A stretch of 64,000 bases of DNA, from the NCBI GenBank assembly GCA_021234155.1, contig JAJEKV010000078.1, forward strand, positions 126,001 through 190,000. Reading direction: 5' to 3'. The notes beneath the pieces were generated by a model that saw only the letters and a program-made list of their open reading frames with translations, was not told the origin of the DNA and ran no database searches. Source of the DNA: Isoetes taiwanensis (lineage: Eukaryota > Streptophyta > Lycopodiopsida > Isoetales > Isoetaceae). This document shows, one piece after another, positions 1 through 11,400 of the stretch; position 1 is the stretch's first letter; the number at the start of each line of letters is the position of its first letter. The translations under genes were made by a program, and so were the position numbers.

Positions 1-384
1 ATGACAAAAAGCATCATTAACTTGAGTTGCACCAAAAACTTGAGTTGCAAACTAAGTACCAAACATGTTTCTTATATCTATCTGAGAAAAGGATAGAAAT
101 AGTTAGGTTAACTAAAAAACGGTGGAAACTTCGGAAGCGAGTTAAAGCAAAAAAAATAGTCACAGCAATTTGTAGAGAAGAGGGTTACTGTCATTAATGA
201 AAAAGCTTTACAAAAGATGGAGTCACAAGGACTATTGCAAAACAAGTTGAATTAAAAAGCTTTACAAAGAATAGTCACAAGGACTATTACAAGAAAAAAT
301 TGAAACCGGGGATTATAAAAACAAGGCTTGATCTTGAGGGCCATCTTGACTCTATATGAAGGTCGTCCTCCATGGCATACATCT
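1..384. other. AT-rich non-coding flank with a short direct repeat
   Basis: No convincing coding sequence is visible. The only structure is a two-copy direct repeat at about 199-303 with a period near 54 bases: each copy begins AAAAAGCTTTACAAA, continues with AGTCACAAGGACTATT and ends in a run of adenines. The copies differ by small indels. Confidence 0.5.
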
Positions 385-657
385 TCATTTAGAGAGTCGC
401 TCCTCGTCGAGGTAAACCTCATGCACCCACTTGATCACCGTAGCTTGAGCGACTGACTGATGATCCATGATGAGCTTCTCCACCTGCGGTGGAGTGAACC
501 GACTTGAGCGTAACAGGTGGCCTCGGGAGGAAGACACGGATTCTCGGGAGGAAGACACGGATCCTACGGAGGAAGAGGAGGACCGTCTTTGGCGGGGAGA
601 AGCGAGGCACAATGTCCGGGATAGTGTTCTGCGGAGTGTGGTCTTGAACTTGGCCAT
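385..657 (-). CDS. short Ser/Arg-rich hypothetical protein
   Basis: A 90-residue ORF on the minus strand. The frame stays open upstream to 906, but I favour the ATG at 655-657 because it sits in a near-ideal plant context (gccgccATGgcc) and because the upstream part reads as Pro/Ser-rich leader-like sequence. From this start the protein begins MAKFKTTLRRTLSRTL (basic), then has a serine/arginine segment (SSSSSVGSVSSSRESVSSSR, roughly residues 29-48), then a more ordered acidic C-terminus containing FTPPQVEKLIMDHQS and IKWVHEVYLDEERLSK. The local GC content is clearly higher than in the flanks, as in a coding exon. I do not recognise the family; it could be a small nuclear gene or a gag-like fragment of a retroelement. 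Two overlapping frames on the same strand look like shadows. Confidence 0.4.
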   Translation of the reverse strand: MAKFKTTLRRTLSRTLCLASPRQRRSSSSSVGSVSSSRESVSSSRGHLLRSSRFTPPQVEKLIMDHQSVAQATVIKWVHEVYLDEERLSK

Positions 658-906
658 GGCGGAAGTGAAAGGAGATGGGCGGAATGGGGAAGGAGTGAAG
701 GAGGTGGCGGAATAGGCGATGGGGATGGAATGAAGGCTGCGGGGCAGAATTTTGGGAATAAAGGGATGTTTGCATGCATACGATTTTGTTTTGGGAATTA
801 GGCGAGAAGAGGAAAGGGATGTATCCATGCATACGATTTCACACCTCGGGGGCCGATCCACCCACCTCAATATTTTTGCAAATGTAAAATGTATAGGTTG
901 AACCAT

Positions 907-1296
907 ATTATGAGACCAATTGCTTGGTATGGAGTTAGCACAACCCTAACACAAAGTTAGCAATATCCCACATGCATATATCACAAAAATCGTGCATATA
1001 TAAATAGGGTTTCTTTGCTTTATTGATAAGTGTGGATAGAGATTAGATGTTGAAAAGTTATGGCTCGTGGCTTGTAATCTTGATTCTGAGCCAGTGTCCT
1101 CTTGTCAAGATAATAATCCTAGTCCACCCTTTTTAATAATGGGCTCAAATATCCCACATGCATTCAATGTTCCACATGTTACCAAATCAACAATTGCCAA
1201 ATCAACAAATGCCAAATGAATGGATTATGTTAAGGCATATTGTGTACCTATGCATATTGTGTTTGGTAAAGCGTGAGTCAACAATATAGAGATAAC
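907..1296. other. AT-rich spacer, no gene seen
   Basis: No ORF or structured repeat. The words CCCACATGCAT and CCAAATCAACAA recur a few times, which suggests old repeat DNA but no identifiable element. Confidence 0.4.
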
Positions 1297-1585
1297 AAGG
1301 AATATTCCTTATTACCTTGAAAGGAATATTCCTTATTGCGATGAAAGGAATATTCCTTAGCACCTAGTTATCGGGAATATTCCTTATTACCTTCAAAGGA
1401 ATATTCTTTAGTTTGTTTAAGTGCACCCATAGTTACAAGGAATATTCCTATTACCTTGAAAAGGAATATTCCTTAGTGCATAGTTATATTCCTTATTACC
1501 TTCAAAGGAATATTCTTTAGTTTGTTTAAGTGCACCCATAGTTACAAGGAATATTCCTTATTACATTGAAAGGAATATTCCACAT
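1297..1585. repeat. tandem array of GGAATATTCC palindromes
   Basis: The 10-base perfect palindrome GGAATATTCC, usually within AAGGAATATTCCTTA, occurs repeatedly, separated by spacers such as TTACCTTGAA. A higher-order repeat is visible: the block from CTTCAAAGGAATATTCTTTA through TTTAAGTGCACCCATAG recurs with a period of 109 bases (starts about 1,391 and 1,500). Each palindrome contains GAA-TA-TTC, the half-site arrangement of a heat-shock element, so the array might bind heat-shock factors. That is a sequence resemblance only; it may equally be a decayed foldback element. Confidence 0.75.
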
Positions 1586-2690
1586 TGAGTATAGCCCTCT
1601 CATTTGAGCTAGGCTTGTGGGATATATGCCGACATCAACCATTGGCCAATTGGGTCGAAAAAAAGAGGACGATGGGATAGATTTTGAGAAAAGGATGTTG
1701 AACAAATCATTGGCACAAATCATTGGTTAAGGAACAAATCATTGGCATGAGTGCGAGCCATATCGAGAAGCGAGGGGAGAAGGGAATAAGCAGGGATAAA
1801 AATTCCTTTTTTACTGTGGTATTTGAGTTGATTCGATGGCGGGGAGGAGATCAAGCGACTAGATCACAATCCATATCCCCAATTCAAATGCAAACTCACT
1901 GGCGCACCCAATTCTTGGGAGATCAATGCGAAAGGGAAACCAATTGAACAAAATCAAGCGGAGGCGATCCGCGAGTTGAGGTACTCCAATTCTTAAACAT
2001 GCTTTTGCTTATGATGTTCTACGGATGCCTGAGAGGAGACTTAACAATGTTGGAAGCATGGATCGAGCTATGGGAATAGCGGCGGACAAGGGGATGAGGA
2101 ATCCCAATTATCTAAAAGCGAGAACTAGAGAGTATTCTCATTCAACTTAAAAGGAAGTTGTGCATGCGAAAGCAATCAACAAAGTCTTTGAAAAGGGCTG
2201 AGGTTTGGAGATTCAATAGCCTCAAACCATACTTTACCAATCTCTATCATAAATGGCAGCGAGCGAGAAGCACATGTCTTTATACATTAGACTTTTACCA
2301 ACTTCAAGCGGTATCACGGACACTCTTCTCACAATTTCGGGGGAACAAGACCATTCTTGATCTCACAACTGCAGGACCTTACGGATGAATCTTGAGTCTT
2401 GAATCTTGAATCTTGAGACCTTACGCTTCTGATGTGTTTTTACAACTTACACTAAGTATAATGATCTTGGAACTATATAAACAATATATTAATGTTTGTG
2501 TTTTAATGGTTCACATTACGATTACATTAGGTTTGCAAGTCCATGCCTTAGTGCATAGAAAAGTTACTTCAACAACGAGGTTAGCGTATTACGAGAGATT
2601 CTACAATCTACGGCAAATTTCAACAACATTTCATGCCAATAGTTAGTCGGTTCATATGCATAAGATGTACCTTTAATCTTATGTTTGGTG
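1586..2690. other. spacer without supported gene
   Basis: Short ORFs on both strands show no recognisable motif. A small tandem CTTGAATCTTGA is visible at about 2,395-2,415. I see nothing else that can be supported. Confidence 0.35.
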
Positions 2691-3099
2691 GCTCTAATGG
2701 AAATCTCACCCCAATTCTTGACTCGGGATGGATAAGAACTTTCTTTCCTTGAATAAACTGTACTTTTGATGGCAACCAGGGAATCAATTCAAAGTAGTTA
2801 CCAGCTATAACTTCATTACCACAATAAAATTCATTTTCATAGTCATCCTTGGTGTCTTCTTGAGAGCATGTTTCATACGTACCTTTGGATGAGATAATAA
2901 AGGGACCCTTTCATAATTATGCAGAGGGATGTGAATGATGCAAAATAATCTCCAACTGCTTTATCTCATCCACATTGTCCCGTCATTTGCCCACAAGTCC
3001 TCACTGCCTCGTACCCATCTTCTTCAACATTGTCCCCTGTTTGTAGGCTCTAGTTTTCTCAACTCCCACCTTACAATGATCGGCATTCTCACAAGCGGG

Positions 3100-4110
3100 G
3101 CCAATCAAAATTGATGCATGCCTTACAAAAATATGAAAGAGATCTACACATTAACTTTGTTGGATCATTTGGATCTATGGATGATCATAATGAAGAGATT
3201 GCACCCTTTTTCAGGGAGCACATCAAATCTTTGGGAGCGGTCAATGTCGGACACCTTCAAAATACCCTTTCCACATCGAAATTTTCTCTTCAAGAACCTC
3301 ACATGCGGTTTATTTTTTTTTATCTTTCCCATCCTTTTTTTCTTTGTTACGCCTCGAGCCATGGTTTGGCTATGGCTCCTTCTCTGAGCCAAAGAAATTC
3401 ATGTGTGCCCTTCCATGTCACATTATCGTAAGAGGTAGGGGGTTCTTTGCCACTACTTGGGCCAAAAGAAATTCCGGTGCATTCTGATCTTATGCTCTTG
3501 ATGATACCCTAGTTACATGATGAAAGCTCTTCTTATGCTCTTGATAATTGGGCTCTTCTGCGAGACCCGTCGGACCAAACTTGGTATTTCATATGACCAG
3601 CACCATTTTTTTTCTTTCAATAGCGGGGTGCATCTTGAATGTTTTTGTACAAAGTGAGTATCATGTGTTTTGTCATCTGAAATAAAAAGTGCACACATTT
3701 CCTCATTTTACCCTGTACCTTGAACATCGTGATGTGGACCAATATCTTTGATTTGTTCATTGTACCAATGTTGTGCTTGAATCTCGTTGAATGGCTTCAA
3801 AGTATAATTCTCAGAAATCAACAAGCCCGATAATCTGGTATCATCATCGAAGACTCTTCATGGATTCCTTGAATTGTTTGCTCGCCAATGTGCCACAAAG
3901 TTATGATATACAACTTGACATATGATCAAACATGTTATCAACATATTCTTTGGATTTGCCTTTCTTATCAATTAGCTTTAGTCTTAGTGAAGTTCCTTTC
4001 TTGAGGGGCTCATTAGCGTAACCATAGACTTGCCAATCAAGCGTTTGATCAATACTCCTTGTATTCTCTTGGACACAACTCAATTAATTGTTTCCCACAA
4101 TTTCCACAAT
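3100..4110 (-). pseudogene. decayed protein gene, paralogous to 50.5-50.9 kb
   Basis: Minus-strand frames contain several protein-like stretches broken by frameshifts. In reading order: a segment with DWQVYGYANEPLKKGTSL and KGKSKEYVDNMFDHM (about 4,083-3,901), then DDTRLSGLLISENYTLKPF, then QHWYNEQ (about 3,780-3,760), then SDDKTHDTHF (about 3,685-3,655) and KEKKWCWSYEIPSLV. The pair HW-Y/H-N-E/D-Q and DDK-T/I-HDT, about 100 bases apart, is found again in the same order and orientation at 50.57-50.70 kb, so the two loci derive from one protein family. I cannot name the family; multi-copy occurrence and decay suggest a transposon-encoded protein. No intact start or full frame is present. Confidence 0.45.
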
Positions 4111-4666
4111 CGATTTGATACATTGTAGCTTATGCTTTTCGTTTGCTTTCTTTCTGTCACATACCATAGCCCTCAAAATGTGCTAACATTATCAAATGTC
4201 TTGTCCTTGGCTTGACATATTCCAGCATGAGCTTGGATGCGCACACACCACAATTACCGCGAACAATTTTCATGGAGTCTTGACCTCATCAAATTAAATG
4301 CCTACTTATGCGGATCGATTACTCATGTTTCGCGCAACAACATGTGTTTCTTTCCTTTAGCTTTCTAATGCAAGAAGGTTTTAAGTATTCAAATTGCCTA
4401 AGCCCAATCCGAACCTCACGGATCTTGATCCACAAAATTGCGGAATAATTGGCCTATAAAATTCGGTGAAATAAAATTAGTCACCTCATTACATTACATT
4501 ACATACAAATCTTTTACATATTCAAGACCCTAAACTCACACATACATGTACATTCGACATGAATTTTATTTTATTTACTATGAAGTCACATAATTTTTTG
4601 ACAATTAATACATCTCCACACTAATTTCTTCTTAATTCTTGCCTACATCTACAATACATCGAATAT

Positions 4667-4720
4667 ACATGTAAACAAATATACATCGAATATACATGTA
4701 AACAAATATACATATGCGTG
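4667..4720. repeat. 27-base tandem duplication
   Basis: Two adjacent copies of a unit beginning CATCGAATATACATG and ending AAACAAATATA. Confidence 0.75.
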
Positions 4721-4785
4721 TTGCCATGAAATAATTTGACATTTCCATGTAGAACAACTAGGCGATTTGCATCTACATTATATTC

Positions 4786-4917
4786 AAAAAGTAAAGAAAT
4801 CATTTACAAACTTTACATCGATTGTTACAAAATAAAAGACATCTTTATTACGCCAAAAGTAAAGAAATCTACAAACTTTACATCGGTGTTACAAAATAAA
4901 AACATCTTTATTACGAA
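4786..4917. repeat. about 65-base tandem duplication
   Basis: Two copies of a unit containing AAAGTAAAGAAAT, ACAAACTTTACATCG, TGTTACAAAATAAAA and CATCTTTATTACG. The second copy lacks a few bases. No coding sense is evident. Confidence 0.75.
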
Positions 4918-4959
4918 AAACAAAGATGCAATTCTGACTAAATTACGGTCGTGCACATG

Positions 4960-5470
4960 TAATGTCAATATATTGAATTGGTTGTGTCCTCTTCTTCATG
5001 ACATCTCTAATTTTTGGTGAAACCTTTGAGTTATCTAACCAAAGCCGAGCAACAATATCCTTCATAGCCTGATCTATCGTATTTGTTCTTGGATTTCGAC
5101 ACGCTAATGGCCACAGTTTGTTCCACCTAGTGACATTCTTTTCCTTCTCTCCTTTGCTAGTTTCATATTTCTAGGATGTATTTTCGACAACTTAGCGCTA
5201 GTGAAGTCTTACGTAATTCTCCTTCCTCTCCAACCCGGCATAGATAGTGCAGAATGCTTTGCGGCCAAGTCTGTCATTGCTATTTGCATTTTGGCGTCTT
5301 GGAGGTCTTTAAATTCTTTACGGTCTGTTTTCGATAGCCTCTTGAGGCCTTCAATGGTGGCTCAAATAGGAATCACAATCTTTTGTCCTGCAATAATCTT
5401 CTTGCAAATATACTTTCTTTGTTTTGGAGTCAAATTAGATACCTCATTCATTATGAGATTCTGAAGCATT
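4960..5470 (-). pseudogene. decayed conserved protein fragment, family unknown
   Basis: Reading the minus strand from 5,466, one frame begins MNEVSNLTPKQRKYICKK, continues with IIAGQKIVIPI, a single in-frame stop, then ATIEGLKRLSKTDRKEFK and DLAAKHSALSMPGW. After a frame change, about 5,160-4,960 reads VTRWNKLWPLACRNPR, NTIDQAMKDIVARLW and SKVSPKIRDVMKKRTQ without a stop. The amino-acid composition, with conserved-looking Trp, Cys and Lys blocks, is protein-like rather than random AT-rich translation. It may be the upstream part of the decayed gene at 3.1-4.1 kb. I cannot assign a function. Confidence 0.4.
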
Positions 5471-5849
5471 CACCTTTCTTCTAATTGGCTTTGTCACGTA
5501 TCCACCCCTACAAACCATCTGTTTAGATTTTCTTTGCTGCTTATGCTTGATTGCTTTCCGAAACTTCATCAGCGGGGAGGATTATGTCCCGAACCCGATG
5601 TTGACCTCGAAGTGCTTGCATGAGGTCCAATCCTTCTTCCATAGTTTCTTCTTCAGCTGGTGCTTTAAGACATAGATCCATTTGAGGAAAGGGGATACAA
5701 CATCACGCACAAAAATCGGATTATTAACTTGATTTGTATTGCTTGAAGGGATTTGTATTCTTTGCTTGAAGGAAAGGGATTTCAATTTCTTCAAGATACA
5801 TTTGTTTCTTGAAATGCATTCGATTTAGGAGCGGCTATAATCGATTGAG

Positions 5850-6700
5850 GGCCAAGTTTTTCGTTGAGGTAGAATCCGGACCATGTTTGATCGATTGAGG
5901 AAAGTTCAAAATGTCGCCCAAGTTTTTTTTTTTTTTTCGCGAGCAAGATATTTAGATTTTATTGATAGAGAAGCTAGTACAAGATTTCGGGAGGATTTGG
6001 TATAATTATGGAGAATATTGTCGTCAACCGCCTTTATTAATGATAGGCAACTCCATATAAAATTCAAAATGTACATTACAAACACTTTAACCCAGTTCAA
6101 ATTTTTACATCAATATACAAAAATTCAATCACCCTTTCATAGCTTCTACCCCAGACTCATTAGGCTTCCTAGCGTAGGTGAAGCTCACGTTCAGGCGGAT
6201 TGTCAAGACTCCATCATCTCAATCCATTTTGGTAACATGGACATATTACGGGCGAGGAGCAAGCCAGGGCGTGGTGAGTGGCCGTCATTAGTCAGCGCAT
6301 GTTTCTCGGCGGATATTAGGCCAGGTTGCATCTGTTCTTAGCTGTAGATGATGTCTAAAGCCTAAAAACCTTAGTCATTTACGAATGAACCTAACCATGT
6401 ATGACGATTAGAATAGATAGATCTTTACTCTGTTGTTTTAGTTCATTGGATGATATTGTATTGCTCTGTGCACACCACTTGTGTATTGGGAAGGGGGTAG
6501 AGACCCAGAGCCTTCATAGATGATGTCCCTAGATAACCTCATTAGTACCCAATAAATCACGGCTTTGTGCATAGCGACCCGTTTGGCTGTGGGTGGCAGG
6601 GTTAGACCGGCTGATAGGGAAGGTTTGTCCATCTACAGTTGATCCCTCTGGTGTGTAGCCACAGCCGGGAAACATTGTGGGCTAGGCCTAATAGCTTGCC
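5850..6700. other. non-coding, possible LTR body
   Basis: Contains a poly-T run at about 5,923-5,936 and GC-richer sequence from about 6,130. It lies upstream of the LTR end at 7,378 and may be part of that LTR, but I could not find a matching TG start. Confidence 0.25.
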
Positions 6701-7378
6701 ACTGAGTGCGGGCAAGGTATGGGCTCGACTCCTCCTAAATAATGCATTGCCTTAGTGGGGTTCATCAAGTCGTGAGCGGCGGTGGCTCTCTAGCTGCATG
6801 TAGTTGGCATGGGCCTTCTGAAGGGAGTGCCTCATCGAGACTGGGGAGATGCGACCCAAGAGTAGTCCCTCTGACTATACATCCGGCAGGCTATGGTCAT
6901 ATATCCAATACTTTCCAGCCTATCTGCAAAGTATGCACAGGAGGGGCGGATGGAGTGGACTACCCAACGGCCATGTTCTTATTCCATCCAAATCAATTTG
7001 CCATGAATTTTGTACATTAACCACGGAGACCCTAAATTGTCGGTCGATCCCCCATGATTACGAGCTTAGGTAGGATTTCCGTATTGATGTTGTTGTTGTA
7101 TCTGCTAGGATATGATGTGGTTATAGTGATCCCATCCTTGAGATGGTTATGTATTTGATGTGATGTGATGGTTTTATGCTTATATTTATGCGCTTCCGCA
7201 TCTAGATAGATCCAGGGAGGCGGAAGGAATAACCGTCTATTATTCCCTATCGGGTTCTTGCTGCGCCATCAAGAGCTCGATGATAGGTAGACGACCTCGT
7301 ATTAAGCGGGCTTGTCGACAAGAGGAATGAACTCAGTTCTATACATGCGGGGCATTTTATATCTGCGGGGGCGTCACA
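6700..7378 (+). mobile_element. 3' part of a long terminal repeat
   Basis: The segment ends ...GGGGGCGTCACA at 7,378, a typical CA-terminated plant LTR end, and is followed after one base by a tRNA primer-binding site. Short ORFs inside show no protein motifs. The 5' boundary is not resolved, so only the right-hand part is claimed. No gag-pol coding region with recognisable protease, reverse transcriptase or integrase motifs follows, so the element is a truncated remnant. Confidence 0.5.
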
Positions 7379-7379
7379 A

Positions 7380-7390
7380 TGGTATCGAGC
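7380..7390 (+). promoter_or_regulatory. retrotransposon primer-binding site (initiator tRNA-Met type)
   Basis: TGGTATCGAGC matches the plant Ty1/Ty3 primer-binding site TGGTATCAGAGC except for one missing A. It begins one base after the LTR terminal CA. This site is complementary to the 3' end of initiator tRNA-Met, which primes minus-strand DNA synthesis. Confidence 0.65.
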
Positions 7391-7605
7391 AATGATATTG
7401 GTTGACCAAGTTCGAGCAGCGGCTATTTCCTTGTAGTACTAATGGTCTAGATATTTGGTCTTGGAGCTGAAATTCCAAGCAAGAGCCTCGAATAGTGGGA
7501 GAATTGTTTTTCCCATCATAGTATAAGCAATAAACTAAATTATGTTGTAATTATGTGTATTAATGATAGTAAGACTTAGAAATTGTTTGCGATTACCATT
7601 CTGGG

Positions 7606-8470
7606 ACGTGACTACCCAAAATGCGCCCGAGGACCATCTGAGGAATCTCGAGATGACCTCTTTGGTTCAGGCGCCGCCATGATACTAAACCACGAGTTAA
7701 CCAAGAATAGTAAGTTTAACTAGTAATGTGATAGGTTAAGCTAGCTTAAAATCTGGCCAGGCTAGGAAGACCCTATCGAACAGGCGCGAGAAGTAGTAGG
7801 AAACAATAAATTGAGGGTGCGAAAAAGGGCCAATACTTACGCCGTGCACCCAGCACCCAACTAGGAATCTCAATCGGCCTCCTGGCGCATGCTGTGAGTA
7901 GTTGACCAATTACTGTTGATCGTTGACTTTTTTTAGGTCAAATTGTTTTGTATAATTGAAGGATTTGAACCCCTATCCTCTTGGCAGCCTATGACCTTAC
8001 CAATATACTAAGAGCACCATGGTATTTATTTGACTTTTATTTCTTATGTAGAGTATGTAACAATTCTAAGGTACGAAAGGGATTTGACCCCTTCACTTCT
8101 TGGCTCCCAGGCATCTGTACTTACCATTTAAGCTAGTATGGTAATAGTGTAATTTTTATGCACTTTAATCTACTAAGCAAGATATATAATTCTCTATTAC
8201 GATTCAAGAAGGATTTGAACCTTCAATATAACCAAACAAACCTCCAGTACTCATGCTGTCGCGAGGAGCACGACTGAGAATCTTACTCGGGCCTGTGGCG
8301 CACGCCATGAGTAGTCAAAACTTTGAACCTTTATAACTTGACCTAGACAGCTCCAAATTGCTTCAAATTTGTTGCAATAGGACCATTAGATAGCCTAAAC
8401 TTATTTATGATCTATAATTAAGCTAGAAATATTATATCCCACCTCAAATAAATCAATTACTCAAACACTA
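7606..8470. mobile_element. probable second LTR fragment containing tRNA-like modules
   Basis: From about 7,606 (GACGTGACTACCCAAAATGC) the sequence has the GC-rich character of a Ty3-type LTR start, only about 220 bases after the primer-binding site, which would mean the internal region was deleted. Two related blocks, GCGCATGCTGTGAGTAG near 7,886 and GCGCACGCCATGAGTAG near 8,299, are internal duplicates. Element assignment is an inference from layout; no target-site duplication was identified. Confidence 0.35.
7957..8240 (-). repeat. three tRNA-like modules (B-box, partial A-box)
   Basis: On the minus strand, B-box-like words GGTTCAAATCC, GGGTCAAATCC and GGTTCAAATCC lie at about 7,970-7,960, 8,091-8,079 and 8,220-8,210, spaced about 120-130 bases. 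The second is preceded by an A-box match (TAGCTTAAATGG, about 8,134-8,123) and the first by TAGTATATTGG. None folds into a credible cloverleaf by eye, so these look like SINE-type or tRNA-derived promoters, not tRNA genes. Confidence 0.45.
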
Positions 8471-10596
8471 AAAGTTTCAAAACTAGAGTTTGTTTATAAA
8501 GCATACCCTATAGGACCTCAGCATAGCAACCCAAGCACAAGTATTGGTACACCACCTCTGCTCATGCCAAAGGCATAAACCTTGACCTAATTTGTTGTCT
8601 TGCCAATACAATTTAATTTAGCTGGCACATTGAGAGTCCCTATTGCCGGGATATCTAGAAAAAAAGCTAGAGTCTAGAGCTGCCCAAGTCAGTCCATGTA
8701 TAGAGTATTGGACCCCCCAAATCAACCTTTGCTAGGATCTTAGAGTATGTCCCAAGCATCATGAAGTCTTAGAAAAACAAAGCCCAGTTCATGCCAGACC
8801 ACATGTCCTAATGTCCATAGACTTGGAGGCGATAGATATGTCTCTATTAATATTGCCCGAGCCATACCCATTGCTTAGAGAGCCCAGCATGTTGTAGGTG
8901 AGCCTTTCAACCCACCATTGACCTGAGCTCTTAAACTCTAGGATACACGAGCATTCGCTTTCAGAGTAGGAGGCCAGGCCCACAGAAGAGCAAGGGGCAA
9001 CTTAAAGACATTGAAGACCTAGGTGACATACTGATAGACAAAGAGAGGAGACTGAAAAGGCAGACTTGAGAGATGGAACCACAATGGCAAACACCTCTAC
9101 CAATAAAACAAGTAGCAATGGGAATAATATTGGGTAATGAACAGCATCAAGGGTCTTCTAGATTGTCAAGCTCGACTACCACATCCACGAGCTCACATCG
9201 GAAAAGGATCTCGACTTCTTCAGGGCTCGATGCACATGAGTTTCAAAACAAAAAAGCATAAGCAAAGGTAGAAACATACATGTGTAAGAATATGTCGGGG
9301 ATGGGAAAGTTTGCATTAATGTCATGACCTAGAGTCAGAGAGCATAATCTTGATGAGAGAGAAGAATTCATAAGGACTCAAGAGCCCTTAGAAGCGGAGG
9401 TAGGACCACCACGATCTTGCAAGCCTAGGAGCTCAAGGAGATGTCAGCATAGCGTTAACAAAGAAGCAACCAAAGCTGAACAACTACAAAGCACCCAAGG
9501 TGACCGGCATGAGCTTCTAGCTCCCTTGCACTAGTAGGAAAACCTTCATGGCTTCATCGGTTCATAAAATAGGAGATCATGATGGAGAAGACACATATCG
9601 AGGAAAGGAACATTTCCGACTTGAAGGCCTATATCGACAGGGGCCAAGATCAAGGAGGAGGATAATCTTTTCGAACAAGAGTTCGAGATCGAAAAACACT
9701 GGAAACCAAAGAAAAGGCGACTTTCTTTGCTTGGTAGAGTAGTGCGAGACTTCGGTGGACGGATCAAAGGATGGAGGGAGATGACCCAGCCCGGCCGAGT
9801 GCAGATCACTCAAAGGCCACGGAAGGAGCTATAGGTGCAATGGGGGCGATCACATTTCATTAGAATTTTTGAGATCATAAATGGGCTTCCTAAGAAACTG
9901 ACTAAGCTATATAAACTACCAATCAAAAATAGAATCGATGATCCGGTAGCAAAAACAATTATAATTAACTCCTTTGGATGACGTTTTCTAGCATATGTAT
10001 TGATAGAAGAGTCGAAATGAGTGCTCATTTGGTGAATAGATAGACCTCATTGAGATCATTCTAAGCTTGGGTGATTTGCATATCTTTTAACCCCATGGGA
10101 TAGTAAAAAATGTTAAAACTATTCGTTTTTGAAGTTTTGACAATCATAAGTGCTTAAAATGTGTGCAAAGCACCCAAGGTTGAAAAGATCTCAATGAGAT
10201 CTATCTAGTGCACCAAGCGTAAAGCTCATTTAGAATTTTAATCAACATTTATGCTAGAAAATGTGATCGATGATTTAAGCTATTGGTTGGATTGGACCCG
10301 TCGGTTGTTAGTTCATTCTTCTTCATTTTGGCTTAGTTGGCATGTTTTGAAGGCTCTTTTTAATCCCAAAAAATTTCTAATGCGAGCACTGAGGAAAAAC
10401 ATCTCACAATGAGGCAAAGTCAAAACAGCGAGGAGTCCGTTCGAAGTTCAACCTTCGGAGAAATGACTTTACTTTGTCTGTCATCATCATGGGAAACTTC
10501 AAATGCATGCAGGCGGCTTGCTACATCAACAGTGATCCTACTCAAGCGTCAATGGCACTGCACATCTTCGACTTTGCAACTACACGCGGTATGTAA
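8471..10596. other. spacer, no supported gene
   Basis: ORFs near 8,789-8,983, 9,073-9,261, 9,546-9,813 and 10,409-10,768 overlap on opposite strands and show no motif. One frame at about 9,580-9,700 (KTHIEERNISDLKAYIDRG) has protein-like composition and could be a gag-like relic, but I cannot support a call. Confidence 0.3.
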
Positions 10597-11160
10597 GGAT
10601 GTTGAGCAATCTTTGAATTCCACCACGACGGGTAAACACATTAAGGAGAAGCAATCTCTACTCAAGGGTTCACATGAGGAACATTACGTGCAAACTTGGG
10701 ATGAAGAGCTTCGGTCGGATAGGAAGGTCAAATATAGTAGCAGACATCTCAAAGGAATCTGGAGTTAACAAGAACATGGAATATGCAACAACTAAGAAGA
10801 ATCAAACATGGTAGGAGGAAGGAAACCCCTAAAGGAGTGTAAACATTTAAGTATATTCTCTTATGTAATTTGGAAAAAAGATGAATTGAAATGCCAATGT
10901 AAGTATGTATATTGCTTACGGTTGTTCATTATATTTTGTTAATGCACATTACGTTTTGATAATTATATTCACTTGACATATTTTTTGAACTCCATTGCCA
11001 TTATTCAATAATCATAATGTGATATGAATAATGCGGTTTGACTCCTACAAGAAGGCGTTGAGGAATGAGTGAGAGCATTGGCTCAAATATATTCCTTGAT
11101 TACATGGTCGAGAGACTCATCTAGAAGATGAATTGTAGATAGCATGGCGAGGGTATTCTT

Positions 11161-11400
11161 GAAAAAAAAATTTGAGGGCCATCAAAATGGGGGGGTGCGT
11201 GTAGCCACGAGAGTTTTGTGCCATCAGGCCACCATCAAATGTCGATCGGGATGTCCATTTGATAACACCCTAGGGTGTTATAGATAGCTTGATCGCGTTA
11301 TAGCTCGATAACACCTGCCCGATCAAGATTGATCTCGAATTGTTCGATCACTATAAACTTGAGGGGGGCACTATGCTGGGTTTAATAGCAAGAATAGGCA
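11161..11400. repeat. palindromic patch inside the 4.08-kb unit
   Basis: ATAACACCCTAGGGTGTTAT at 11,262-11,281 is a perfect 20-base palindrome; the same palindrome is retained in copy 2 at about 15,343-15,362. The neighbouring GATCAAGATTGATC is a further short inverted repeat. Confidence 0.7.

Noticed and set aside
7957-8160. True tRNA genes on the minus strand
   Set aside because: A- and B-box-like words are present but acceptor and anticodon stems do not pair by eye.
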